64,000 nt of DNA, from assembly GCA_021561035.1 (NCBI GenBank), contig CP067346.1:3131001-3195000 (forward strand), read 5' to 3'. The DNA comes from Clostridioides sp. ES-S-0054-01. Its GTDB lineage: Bacteria; Bacillota; Clostridia; Peptostreptococcales; Peptostreptococcaceae. Shown here in pieces: positions 1-7,739 of this stretch; the first letter of the stretch is position 1; the number at the start of each line of letters is the position of its first letter. Below the pieces are notes generated by a model. It was given only the letters and a program-made list of their open reading frames with translations. It was not told where the DNA came from and searched no databases. The translations under genes were made by a program, and so were the position numbers.

Positions 1-128
1 CCATCTTTACCAGTAGAATTACATAAGATACCAGAATCTCCATTTTCAGGAGTCCAACACAATATCTCACTACTATTCTTTATGTACCCTACTTTCATTT
101 TAGACTTACAAAATGGGCAGATAATAAT
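1..128 (-). CDS. PF20097-type small Cys-rich protein (5' part only)
   Basis: The reading frame runs off the left edge, so only the N-terminal ~42 residues are visible. They contain a CPFCKSK motif near the start and a conserved-looking CWTPENG segment, which resembles the small zinc-ribbon-like PF20097 proteins of Firmicutes. No ATG, GTG or TTG lies in frame between the Shine-Dalgarno AAGGAG and the CPFC motif. The best-placed initiator is ATT at 128 (or 125), five bases after GGAG. Function unknown. The family call rests on recognition of a short stretch only. Confidence 0.45.
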   Translation of the reverse strand, partial: MIICPFCKSKMKVGYIKNSSEILCWTPENGDSGILCNSTGKD

Positions 129-194
129 ACCAACTCCTTAACAAATTATCTTAAGGTCTAACTGGGTCAAACCATGAACCACTTATAGGTTCCT

Positions 195-224
195 GAAACT
201 CCCACGCCTAAAGGCACGGGGTTC
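195..224 (-). mobile_element. IS200/IS605-like end hairpin (element remnant)
   Basis: Read on the minus strand, GAACCCCGTGCC-TTTA-GGCGTGGGAGTTTC folds into a stem closed by a TTTA loop, with two G-U wobbles. This sequence type is common at the right ends of IS200/IS605 (TnpB-carrying) elements, where it is also the 3' end of the omega RNA. No tnpA or tnpB frame is present, so it would be a solo end. It lies about 70 bp past the stop of a truncated gene. Assignment is by resemblance only. Confidence 0.35.
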
Positions 225-295
225 TTAGGTACTACATGAATTTCTATAATACTCTTAGTTACAATAAATCATAACCTACAACATATTATCACTAA

Positions 296-709
296 TCATA
301 TTCCGTAATAATCACCCATAAATCCAATACCACTAATATTTGCTATTGTCTTATGTGGTAAAGGGCTAATCCCTGATTGCATTTCTGGATTAATATAAGC
401 TTTTTCAAAATATCCATGTTCTAGATTATTTTTCTCTGATTGAGAATATGCTCTATATCCTTTACTTTGAATATATTTTGAAATCCAATCAGCTAACTCT
501 TCTACTTTTTCCTCTTTTTCCAAGAACTCATCACTATCTGTAGGTAAGTTATTGTATATATCTGTAATAAATTTTTTCGATAACCCTATACAAAATAAAA
601 TTGCTTTAGAGAAACCTTGTGTTTGACTTGTTGGAAATTCAGATATATCAACAAAACGAACAATATCTACACCTTTACTGTATAAAATAGATTTTAATTC
701 ATCATTCAT
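296..709 (-). pseudogene. Truncated epoxyqueuosine reductase (QueG)-like protein
   Basis: The 137-residue product resembles the N-terminal part of short QueG-like iron-sulfur proteins: DIVRFVDIS near the start, then PLPHKTIANISGIGFMG at about 117-133, matching the family's LPHK(T/V)xA..G(L/I)GW(I/M)GK segment. The frame stops six residues later, before any Cys-rich 4Fe-4S ferredoxin region, so the catalytic C-terminal half is missing. Full-length short homologues run to well over 200 residues. The break lies next to an IS605-like hairpin, which suggests deletion during insertion or excision. A functional short protein cannot be excluded, but the enzyme activity is most likely lost. Confidence 0.6.
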
Positions 710-768
710 ATTTGACTCCTCCCATAGATAAAAATAATATTATATATTAGTAGAATTTACTATTCTAA

Positions 769-1515
769 TTACGTTAACCAATACTTTGTACATTCTTTAT
801 TTCTACTCATAAAACCATATTCAATTAAATATCTTCTAATTGTTGCAAAATCACCATATATAGATTCTAAAATCTGATTAACTTCCTTTTCTGAATATTG
901 CTTCCCACGCTCAAATTGTTCCAAAATCTTAGATAAAATTACGACCTTTTTCTTTTCTTTTGAAGAAAATACTTTTAATTTTAAAGGATTCATACTTTCA
1001 AATGATGTATCTAAAATGTGTTTTCTCTCTTCTTCAGTTACTACATATCTTTCATCTACCATTCTAGCATGTTCATGGATTGGTATTATAGTGCTACCTT
1101 TATTAGATTTATCTTCAAATACAGATTCATATAGTGCTAAATATAACTTAGCTTGTTTTGCTTTTTCTCTGAACATAAATTTTTGATGACGTATAGTAGA
1201 GGTGGACACTCCAACCTTTTTTGCGATTTCCTTATCTGGTAAATCACTAATAAATAATTGAAATAATTGTTTTTGATTTTCAGTCAGTGTGTTGTACTTT
1301 GAATCACTATTAAGTAATTGCTCTAAATAATCACTATGTTCTAATTCCATATGAAGTTCAATAGCTTTTGAAGCTTCAAAGAATCTATTACCTATTTTAT
1401 ATATTTCTCCTACTTCATATGTTTTTGTACATTTAATACAACTATAACAATTTAAATCATGATTAAATATATAGCCTCGTTTAATATCATCGATAGAAAG
1501 ATTTTCAATTTTCAT
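769..1515 (-). CDS. LuxR-like HTH regulator with C-terminal DUF2087 domain
   Basis: The 248-residue protein has three parts. Residues ~22-35 carry a CYSCIKC cysteine cluster, possibly a metal site. Residues ~75-120 form a LuxR/sigma-70 region 4-type HTH (LTENQKQLFQLFISDLPDKE followed by IAKKVGVSTSTIR). Residues ~180-247 match the DUF2087 domain (LKVFSSKEKKKVVILSKILE, FERGKQYSEKEVNQIL, RRYLIEYGFMSR, YWL). DUF2087 often ends small transcription regulators of Firmicutes. An AGGTGCTGACATG context supports the start. It is monocistronic, followed by the truncated QueG-like gene. Its targets cannot be told from the sequence. Confidence 0.75.
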   Translation of the reverse strand: MKIENLSIDDIKRGYIFNHDLNCYSCIKCTKTYEVGEIYKIGNRFFEASKAIELHMELEHSDYLEQLLNSDSKYNTLTENQKQLFQLFISDLPDKEIAKKVGVSTSTIRHQKFMFREKAKQAKLYLALYESVFEDKSNKGSTIIPIHEHARMVDERYVVTEEERKHILDTSFESMNPLKLKVFSSKEKKKVVILSKILEQFERGKQYSEKEVNQILESIYGDFATIRRYLIEYGFMSRNKECTKYWLT

Positions 1516-1752
1516 GTCAGCACCTCCATTTCATAATTTACATTTTTCATAAATATATTATATTAAAGTTTATTAATATAGTCAACATTTTTAATTTTTG
1601 TTTATAAAATCTAATTATTTATTAATTTGAAATTACAAAATACAAAAATATATTTAAACAAAACTATTTAAATTTTTAGCTATACGAATACTTATTTATT
1701 CTATTTACTATTAAGTGTTTTTCTATATAAATCTAACCAATATTTACAAAAT

Positions 1753-1792
1753 AAAAAGAACTCCTTAATTTATAATTAAAGAATTCTTTTTT
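1753..1792 (-). terminator. Rho-independent terminator of the PTS operon
   Basis: AAAGAACTCCTTAATT pairs with AATTAAAGAATTCTTT around a TATA loop, with two mismatches, and is flanked by A and T runs. It lies 70 bp beyond the EIIA stop at 1863 and could work in either direction. Confidence 0.6.
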
Positions 1793-1862
1793 ATACAACA
1801 AATCTATACAATCAATCTTATAAAACATAAATTTATAAATATTAATCTTGTATTTTAGTTCT

Positions 1863-2333
1863 TTATTTAAACTCAATTACAGTATCCTTCCCACCTTCAA
1901 CACTATTTCCTACATTATATGTATTCATATTGTACTCTGAATGATTAGTTATTGTAACTGGAGTAATAAGTGATATACCCTTTGATTCAATCAAAGAACG
2001 GTCAATTTTTAATATTGGTGTTCCTTCTTTCACTTGTTCTCCCACACTTACCAATGCCTCAAAACCTTCACCTTTTAAATTTACAGTATCTAAACCAACA
2101 TGAATAAGAAGCTCCATTCCATTTTCTAATTCTATTACAAATGCATGTTTAGTCTCTGCTATCACTGCTATCTTTCCATTGATTGGAGCATAGAAAATAT
2201 CTCCTGTAGAATCTATAGCTACACCCTCTCCCATAAGTTTTTGAGAAAACACAGCATCTGGTATCTTAGATAACTCTATTACTTTTCCTGATATGGGTGA
2301 TTTTATTGATTTTTTTTTAAACATTTTGAACAT
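1863..2333 (-). CDS. PTS glucose-family EIIA component
   Basis: This 156-residue soluble phosphocarrier is a complete EIIA-Glc (Crr-like) domain. It has the lipoyl-like beta fold signature (SPISGKVIELSKIPDAVFS, APINGKIAVI) and both histidines: the accessory one in TKHAF (~78) and the phosphorylated one in HVGLDTV (~93). It would accept phosphate from HPr and pass it to the EIIB domain of the EIICB encoded three genes upstream in the same operon. It is the last gene of the operon, 24 bp after the SIS gene, and a terminator follows. The start ATG has an AAGGAG-type site. Confidence 0.88.
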   Translation of the reverse strand: MFKMFKKKSIKSPISGKVIELSKIPDAVFSQKLMGEGVAIDSTGDIFYAPINGKIAVIAETKHAFVIELENGMELLIHVGLDTVNLKGEGFEALVSVGEQVKEGTPILKIDRSLIESKGISLITPVTITNHSEYNMNTYNVGNSVEGGKDTVIEFK

Positions 2334-2357
2334 AAAATATACTCTCCTTTTTTACTT

Positions 2358-2957
2358 TTAACCATTATTAGCTGTTTTTAGCTTCTCACCTAGACTTCCT
2401 CCTGGATGATATTTATAAAAATCACCTGAATCAAAGTTACTATTCTTAGATAATGCACATGCAATAGAATCTCCTAAAACCAAAGTAATCGTAGATGATG
2501 TTGTTGGTGCTAAATTTAAGTGGTCTGCTTCATCCTTTGCAGGGTATATTAAAGCATAATCACACTCTTTTGCCAATACTGAATTTCTATTTGAAGTAAA
2601 TGCAATTGTTTTAGAACCTATTGCTTTAACATACCTTATACAATTTACTACTTCCATAGAATTTCCACTATTTGAGATTAAAATTGTAATATCTTTACTT
2701 TCAATCATTCCCAAATCTCCATGTACTGCCTCTGTTGCATGTACAAAAAAACTTGGTGTCCCAGTACTAGCAAATGTAGCTGCCAATTTCTTGCCTATAT
2801 GTGCAGATTTACCTACACCCATAAAAATTACTTTACCTTCACACTTGGCAATTTCATTAACTATACTTTCATATTCAATACCTACTTCATCTATTAAACA
2901 CTTTATGGCATTCATTTCAGTAGTCATAACATCAACCATTGTTTTTAAATAGCTCAT
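2358..2957 (-). CDS. SIS-domain sugar-phosphate isomerase, KpsF/GutQ-like, no CBS domains
   Basis: The 199-residue protein is a single SIS (phosphosugar-binding) domain: VIFMGVGKSAHIGKKLAATF at ~44-63, ATEAVHGDLGMI, ILISNSGNSMEVV at ~93, and the C-terminal FYKYHPGGSLGEKL typical of the KdsD/KpsF/GutQ arabinose-5-phosphate isomerase family. Family members usually carry two further CBS domains (about 320 residues); these are absent here. It probably isomerises a sugar phosphate produced by the operon's PTS. Neighbours: 20 bp after the MalY-like gene, 24 bp before EIIA. The exact substrate is not deducible. Confidence 0.78.
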   Translation of the reverse strand: MSYLKTMVDVMTTEMNAIKCLIDEVGIEYESIVNEIAKCEGKVIFMGVGKSAHIGKKLAATFASTGTPSFFVHATEAVHGDLGMIESKDITILISNSGNSMEVVNCIRYVKAIGSKTIAFTSNRNSVLAKECDYALIYPAKDEADHLNLAPTTSSTITLVLGDSIACALSKNSNFDSGDFYKYHPGGSLGEKLKTANNG

Positions 2958-2977
2958 AACTATCTTCCTTTCTATTA

Positions 2978-4159
2978 TTAAATATTTTTTTCAATATAAT
3001 CTATAGTTTTTTTTATTCTATTTAAACCATCTTCAAGTTTTTCTCTTGAACATGCTACATTTAATCTTAAATAAAACTCACTTTCCCCGCCATATACATT
3101 TCCCGACATAATAGCAATTTCTCCAATATTCATCAATAATTTTTGGAATTTCTCACTACTTATCTTAAGTTCAGAAAAATCTATCCAAGCAAAGTAACAA
3201 CCTTCTGGCATAATCAACCTTAATGGTTCTAAACTATCTTTTATATAATTAATTGTATATTCAAGGTTCTCTTTAAGATATTTTAATAGCTCATCCAACC
3301 AATATTCACAATCATTATAACAAACCATTGTTGCTAGAATTGCTAGTATTGCGGGTGAATTTACAAAGTCACGGTATCTAGTGATATTTTCAAATTGATT
3401 TCTAATAATTTCATTTGGTATAATCACATACGAGCCAGTCAATGCTGGTATATTAAAAGACTTAGATGCCGATGTACAGATGAATATAGAATCTAAATAA
3501 CTATCTGCAACCTTTAAAATAGGAGTCATTCTCTTATCATATACAATATCCATATGTATATCATCTGATATTATCTTTACATTATTGTCCTTACAAATAC
3601 CTATCATCTTAGCGAGCTCTAACTCACTCCACACTCTTCCAGTTGGATTATGGGGATTACATAAAATAAATATCTTAGACTCTTTGCATTTTTTCTCAAA
3701 ATCCTCAAAATCAATCAAATAGAATCCATCTTCATTTACAAGAGGCGATTTTATAATATTACGATTATTATTTGATATAACATCATAAAAAGCATTATAT
3801 GCAGGAGTATTTATCAGGATTCCATCTCCTTCATCACTAAATATCTCAACAAGTTTACTAATTGAGTACATTACACTAGGACTGTAATATATCCAATTAC
3901 TATCAATACTACAATTAAATCTTTTAATGTACCAATTCGTAACTGAATTTCTAAAATCATCATGTTTCCATCTACTATATCCCAAAACTCTATGATTTAA
4001 TCTTTCTTGTAAGACTTCTGTTATTTCATGTGGAAACTCTAAGTCCATATCTGATATTGTAAAAGGAAGTAACCCCTTTTTTCCAAATCTATCTTCTACA
4101 TAATCCCATTGGGTACAATATGTACCCAATCGGTCTATTTTTTTATCAAAGTTAATCAT
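2978..4159 (-). CDS. MalY/PatB-type PLP-dependent C-S lyase/aminotransferase
   Basis: A 393-residue fold-type I PLP enzyme. It shows YSRWKHDDFRNSVTNWY, FILCNPHNPTGRVWS (~165-180), ISDDIHMDIVY (~197), and STSASKSFN-like FICTSASKSFNIPAL (~227-241) with the Schiff-base lysine. These are hallmarks of the MalY/PatB cystathionine beta-lyase group. In E. coli, malY sits beside the PTS gene malX and its protein also binds the regulator MalT; the same gene pairing occurs here. Its start overlaps the 3' end of the EIICB gene by 8 bp, so translation is probably coupled. Whether its role is enzymatic or regulatory is unknown. Confidence 0.82.
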   Translation of the reverse strand: MINFDKKIDRLGTYCTQWDYVEDRFGKKGLLPFTISDMDLEFPHEITEVLQERLNHRVLGYSRWKHDDFRNSVTNWYIKRFNCSIDSNWIYYSPSVMYSISKLVEIFSDEGDGILINTPAYNAFYDVISNNNRNIIKSPLVNEDGFYLIDFEDFEKKCKESKIFILCNPHNPTGRVWSELELAKMIGICKDNNVKIISDDIHMDIVYDKRMTPILKVADSYLDSIFICTSASKSFNIPALTGSYVIIPNEIIRNQFENITRYRDFVNSPAILAILATMVCYNDCEYWLDELLKYLKENLEYTINYIKDSLEPLRLIMPEGCYFAWIDFSELKISSEKFQKLLMNIGEIAIMSGNVYGGESEFYLRLNVACSREKLEDGLNRIKKTIDYIEKNI

Positions 4160-5729
4160 TACATGCCTCCAAATGACCTTCCATAGCTTTATCCATCTGC
4201 TTTCTCAAAGAATACACTTGAGTTCCTATAATTACTTGTATTGTGTGTTCATCCAATTTAACAACTGCTATACCACCAGCTTCTTTAATTGCATCCTCAT
4301 TTATTAGTGATACATCTTGTAATTTTAAACGTAGTCTCGTTACACAATTATCTAGTGATAATATATTAGATTGTCCACCTAAAGCAGCTATCATTTGCTG
4401 TCCTTTATATGTAGATAGATTTTTAAAATCTGAACCATTTCCCTCAGATACTTTTATTTCTTTATCCTCACGTCCTGGCGTCTTTATATTAAACTTAATA
4501 ATTGCCCACTTAAATACAAAATAGTATATTGCAAAGTATAAAGCTGCTACTAATACTGCTATTGGCCATCCTGTAGCTGTACCTCTTAACACACCAAAAC
4601 TTATAAAAGCAATTAAATCTCCTGTAAATCCCATTAATACACCCAAATATGGAAGTACCATGTTTGCTAAACCATTCATAAATGTATGGAAGGCAAATAG
4701 TGCTGGTGAGATAAATAAGAATAAGAATTCTATTGGCTCACTTATACCACCTATAATAACTGTCAACACTCCTGATATTAAAAGCCCTTTAAGTGCTTTC
4801 CTATTTTCTGGTTTTGCTGTACAATATATAGCTAGTGCAGCACCAGCTAATCCATATTGAATCATTAGTTTACCTTGTTCCATTTTACCAGCTAAATCAA
4901 GAGGTATAATCTGATTATTCTCTACATATGCCATAAACATATTCAATGTACCAAAGTATGTTTCTCCATCAATAACAGCAGTTCCACCTATTGGTGTAAA
5001 ACGGAATACAGATGTTACAAGATGATTTAATCCAAATGGAATTGTAACTCTTTCTGCTACTGCATATGAGAAATATCCCAATGGTCCTGCTGAAGAAATC
5101 CATTTTCCTAAATTTTGGAATGCATTGAAAAATGGTGGCCAAACAATAGGTATTAATAATCCAACAATACTCATAACTATTAAACTAACAATTGGAACTA
5201 GTCTTGGACCACTGTAGAATCCTAATGATTCTGGCATTTTTAAATTACTAACTTTATCATATATTGCATAAACAATTAGACCTGCTACAATACCACCTAA
5301 AACACTTGTATTGTATGTTTGTATCCCCATAATCATAGCTTGACCATTAGTTGACATTTGGTCTACTGGTACTAATAAGTCAGCTCTTGTTAAATAAAAA
5401 TTTGTACCTATATGCATTGCTATAAATCCTACTAAACCTGAAAAGGCTCCAAACTCTTTTTCTTTTTTTAATAATCCTAATGGAATCGCCATTGCAAATA
5501 ATGCTCCCAAATTATTAAATGCAAATAATCCTATTGTCAGCATGAAGTTTAAAACTAAGTTAACATATTCATTTCCTAAAAACGGCACCATGGCAATCAT
5601 CTTAGGGTCTGTAAAACCTGCACCAAGCCCTAACATCATCCCTGAAACACTAAGTAGTGCTATTGGGAACATAAACGTTTTTCCTAACATTTGGAAGAAG
5701 TTCCATAAACCTAACTTATTTTTTTTCAT
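4152..5729 (-). CDS. PTS EIICB, glucose/maltose (MalX-like) family
   Basis: The 525-residue membrane permease has an N-terminal EIIC domain (~1-400; about ten hydrophobic segments; GGISEPIEFLFLFISP is the family substrate-loop motif) and a C-terminal EIIB domain (~440-520) with the phosphorylated cysteine in LDNCVTRLRLKLQD. No EIIA is fused; a separate EIIA is encoded at the end of the operon. It imports and phosphorylates a sugar of the glucose/maltose/N-acetylglucosamine superfamily, but no phosphoglycosidase is in the operon, so a monosaccharide is plausible. Transcription must pass four RAT-terminator modules just upstream, giving antitermination control by the BglG-type protein. Confidence 0.87.
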   Translation of the reverse strand: MKKNKLGLWNFFQMLGKTFMFPIALLSVSGMMLGLGAGFTDPKMIAMVPFLGNEYVNLVLNFMLTIGLFAFNNLGALFAMAIPLGLLKKEKEFGAFSGLVGFIAMHIGTNFYLTRADLLVPVDQMSTNGQAMIMGIQTYNTSVLGGIVAGLIVYAIYDKVSNLKMPESLGFYSGPRLVPIVSLIVMSIVGLLIPIVWPPFFNAFQNLGKWISSAGPLGYFSYAVAERVTIPFGLNHLVTSVFRFTPIGGTAVIDGETYFGTLNMFMAYVENNQIIPLDLAGKMEQGKLMIQYGLAGAALAIYCTAKPENRKALKGLLISGVLTVIIGGISEPIEFLFLFISPALFAFHTFMNGLANMVLPYLGVLMGFTGDLIAFISFGVLRGTATGWPIAVLVAALYFAIYYFVFKWAIIKFNIKTPGREDKEIKVSEGNGSDFKNLSTYKGQQMIAALGGQSNILSLDNCVTRLRLKLQDVSLINEDAIKEAGGIAVVKLDEHTIQVIIGTQVYSLRKQMDKAMEGHLEACND

Positions 5730-5775
5730 AATTTTACCCTCCTATTTTTATCTAAAAACATAATCAAATTTATAG

Positions 5776-5852
5776 AAAAACCTAAATCAAAAAACTCAAT
5801 TAATAATTAAGTTAAATGATTTAGGTTTTGCCTGCTCAACCAGTTACAATCC
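5776..5852 (-). promoter_or_regulatory. RAT 4 with its terminator (closest to PTS gene)
   Basis: RAT at 5824-5852 with GGATTGTAACTGG and a TTGAGC variant loop, then AGGCAAAACC. The terminator is at 5776-5829. About 45 bp separate it from the EIICB start codon at 5729. This is the last checkpoint before the structural genes. Confidence 0.85.
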
Positions 5853-5876
5853 TAAAAGTTACTGTCTATATTTAAT

Positions 5877-5956
5877 AAAAAAACCTAAATCAAAAAACTT
5901 AACTTAATAGTTAAATTCAATGATTTAGGTTTTGCCTGCTTAACCAGTTACAATCC
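5877..5956 (-). promoter_or_regulatory. RAT 3 with its terminator
   Basis: RAT at 5928-5956, identical in core to RAT 2. Terminator at 5877-5933 with the same ACCTAAATCA/TGATTTAGGT stem and a T-run. The near identity of units 2 and 3 suggests recent duplication or gene conversion. Confidence 0.85.
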
Positions 5957-5980
5957 TAAAAGTCACTGCTTGTATTTAAT

Positions 5981-6060
5981 AAAAAAACCTAAATCAAAAA
6001 ACTTAACCTAATAGTTAAATTCAATGATTTAGGTTTTGCCTGCTTAACCAGTTACAATCC
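5981..6060 (-). promoter_or_regulatory. RAT 2 with its terminator
   Basis: RAT at 6032-6060 (GGATTGTAACTGGTTAAGC, AGGCAAAACC). The overlapping terminator is at 5981-6037, with the stem ACCTAAATCA/TGATTTAGGT and a run of seven T residues on the minus strand. Binding of a phosphorylation-controlled BglG/LicT-type dimer to the RAT would prevent the terminator from forming. Confidence 0.85.
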
Positions 6061-6084
6061 TAAAAGTCACTGTCTGTATTTAAT

Positions 6085-6163
6085 AAAAAAGCCTAAATCA
6101 AAAAACTTAATCTAATAGTTAAGTTCAATGACTTAGGTTTTGCCTGCTTATCAGTTACAATCC
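6085..6163 (-). promoter_or_regulatory. RAT 1 (first transcribed) with its terminator
   Basis: The RAT spans 6136-6163 (GGATTGTAACTG then GCAGGCAAAACC). The terminator stem runs from AACCTAAGTCA to TGATTTAGGC, followed by TTTTTTATTA (6085-6141). The RAT's first G is also the last base of the antiterminator gene's TAG stop (6165-6163). Two bases fewer in the RAT loop than in the other copies. Confidence 0.85.
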
Positions 6164-6999
6164 TAACAACCACTGTTTGTTATTTTATTTATGTGAATCA
6201 TTAGATATAATTCTTCTTCTTTACTAATTTTATATTCAAACCTGTCTAATACCAATGCTGCAATTTCCTCAGTACATATTTTAGGTTTATTATAATTTTT
6301 ATTCACCAACTTGTACATATCTTCAATATCACTATCTTTATAAGTTTCTTTTCTTAAAATCCTTTGAACAAAAAACTTTAAGTGAGTTATAAGTCTAGTG
6401 TAATTTAGTGAATTTACATCTAATTTAAACCCATGTACTTCTTCAATTATCTGAATAACTTGTTTTGAAAACTCAAGTATATTAATACCTTCATCTTTTT
6501 GAGAACTTTCCAAGCCATTGATTACATGAATGGCAATATATCCTGCTTCATCTTCAGGCAATTTTATTCCTATCTTTTTTTCAATTTCATTAATTGCCCA
6601 TAATCCAAATTCAAATTCTTCTCTATAAAGTTGTTTTGTCTCATTCAAGATTAAGTTTGGTAATTTTATACCTTGTTTTTCTCTTTGGACAGCGAATTCT
6701 ATGTGACTAGTTAAGGCTAATATTATTGAATCATTCACTTGAGTATTTAAAACTTCATTAGCCTTTTCTATAATTTCTTCTGAAATTTTAAAGTATTCAA
6801 TAGAGGTCTTATTAAGTATTTGATTGTATTTGTCTTTTTGATTATCTTGAACAAAATATTTCTTAGAAATCAAATTTTCATCTATCAAATCTCCTACTTT
6901 TTTCTTGAATCCAACCCCAGCACCAGTAACAATTATTTCTGTGCCATCTTCTAGGGAGCTTACTACGACATTGTTATTAAATATTTTTTTTATATTCAC
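6163..6999 (-). CDS. BglG/LicT-family transcriptional antiterminator
   Basis: The 278-residue RNA-binding regulator has an N-terminal CAT domain (~1-55: FNNNVVVSS, ITGAGVGFKKKVGD) and two PTS regulation domains: PRD1 (~65-165; LTSHIEFAVQR and ELYREEFEFGLWAI) and PRD2 (~175-278; LTHLKFFVQRI, LMIHINKI). The PRD histidines would be phosphorylated by EIIB (inhibiting) and HPr (activating). It starts at GTG after GAGGGG. Its own promoter lies at 7039-7067. The stop TAG overlaps the first of four RATs, so its target is almost certainly the downstream PTS operon. Confidence 0.9.
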   Translation of the reverse strand: MNIKKIFNNNVVVSSLEDGTEIIVTGAGVGFKKKVGDLIDENLISKKYFVQDNQKDKYNQILNKTSIEYFKISEEIIEKANEVLNTQVNDSIILALTSHIEFAVQREKQGIKLPNLILNETKQLYREEFEFGLWAINEIEKKIGIKLPEDEAGYIAIHVINGLESSQKDEGINILEFSKQVIQIIEEVHGFKLDVNSLNYTRLITHLKFFVQRILRKETYKDSDIEDMYKLVNKNYNKPKICTEEIAALVLDRFEYKISKEEELYLMIHINKITNSGC

Positions 7000-7038
7000 T
7001 ATAAATCCCCTCTAAAAAAAATCTCTCATCACACTTAC

Positions 7039-7067
7039 ATAGTATATTATATTTAATTTAATGTCAA
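7039..7067 (-). promoter_or_regulatory. Sigma-A promoter of the antiterminator gene
   Basis: TTGACA (7067-7062) and TACTAT (7044-7039) are separated by 17 bp on the minus strand, about 40 bp before the GTG start. The -35 is perfect and the -10 matches four of six bases. Confidence 0.6.
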
Positions 7068-7680
7068 TATTTAAAGTTTTATTTTCGAATATATTTTGCA
7101 TTTTACACTATAATACTACAATAACAAAATATTTTAATTATTCTCAATCAAATTGTAATATTTTATCGTTTTTTTATTTAAATATATTCAAATATTTCTT
7201 TTGTATATTCAATTAATTAAAATTAATCGACATTTTATATTCTAAAACTAATTTCAAATTATTTTCCAGTATTTTCAAGTGTTTCAACTTAAATTATACA
7301 TATATGTATTGAAATTCAGATTATAGTATATTGCTAATCTTTTATCAAATATATATATTAACTAATATAAATTTAAATTTATATAAATTAAACCACAATT
7401 TTTATAATATATTTTATAATAATATTTATATTTTTTGTTAAGTCATTATACTTATATATTTATAATAACTTAGAAAATCCTTCTTCTAATTATGTACAGT
7501 ACATTTTAACTATTTTTATTTAGTTATATCTTCACTATTTTTAGAAGTTTGCTAGTCATAGTTATCTTTAATTTCAATTAGTATTTAACATTTTATGTAA
7601 AATTTATAAAAAAATGTATATAAATTTAAATAAGTGACCATACTAAAAATATGATACGGATAACCAATAAGTTCAACCTA
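7068..7680. other. Long AT-rich intergenic region, no gene seen
   Basis: About 610 bp of very AT-rich sequence with stop codons in every frame, between the antiterminator promoter and the terminator of the next operon. No ORF with a ribosome site, no convincing RNA fold and no repeat shared with the rest of the window was seen. Confidence 0.5.
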
Positions 7681-7696
7681 TCTCCCCCAAAATAGA

Positions 7697-7733
7697 ATGA
7701 GTTACAGTTTCCCCCAACTGTAGCTCATTTTCG
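7697..7733 (-). terminator. Terminator after the ABC/TCS operon
   Basis: ATGAGTTACAGTT and AACTGTAGCTCAT form a 13-bp stem with one mismatch around a C-rich loop, just after the ATPase stop at 7740. The minus-strand tail is only moderately T-rich. Confidence 0.6.
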
Positions 7734-7739
7734 TGTAAT

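Larger units (their letters stand above)
5776..6163 (-). repeat. Four tandem 104-bp RAT/terminator modules
   Basis: Four near-identical direct repeats with an exact 104-bp period, judged from the GG of each RAT at 5824, 5928, 6032 and 6136. Each unit, read on the minus strand, has a ribonucleic antiterminator (RAT: GGATTGTAACTGG...GCAGGCAAAACC) whose 3' end overlaps the 5' arm of an intrinsic terminator (AAACCTAAATCA ... TGATTTAGG then T-run). The array lies between the BglG-type gene and the PTS EIICB start. One or two RATs are usual in this family; four in a row is not. Confidence 0.92.

Noticed and set aside
4243-4860. Plus-strand ORFs inside the EIICB gene (and similar opposite-strand frames elsewhere)
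   Set aside because: They are antisense to clear coding regions, have no ribosome sites and no protein-like composition.
5776-6163. Regular tandem repeats as a CRISPR array
   Set aside because: The whole 104-bp unit repeats without unique spacers, and each unit reads as a RAT plus terminator next to a BglG-type gene.
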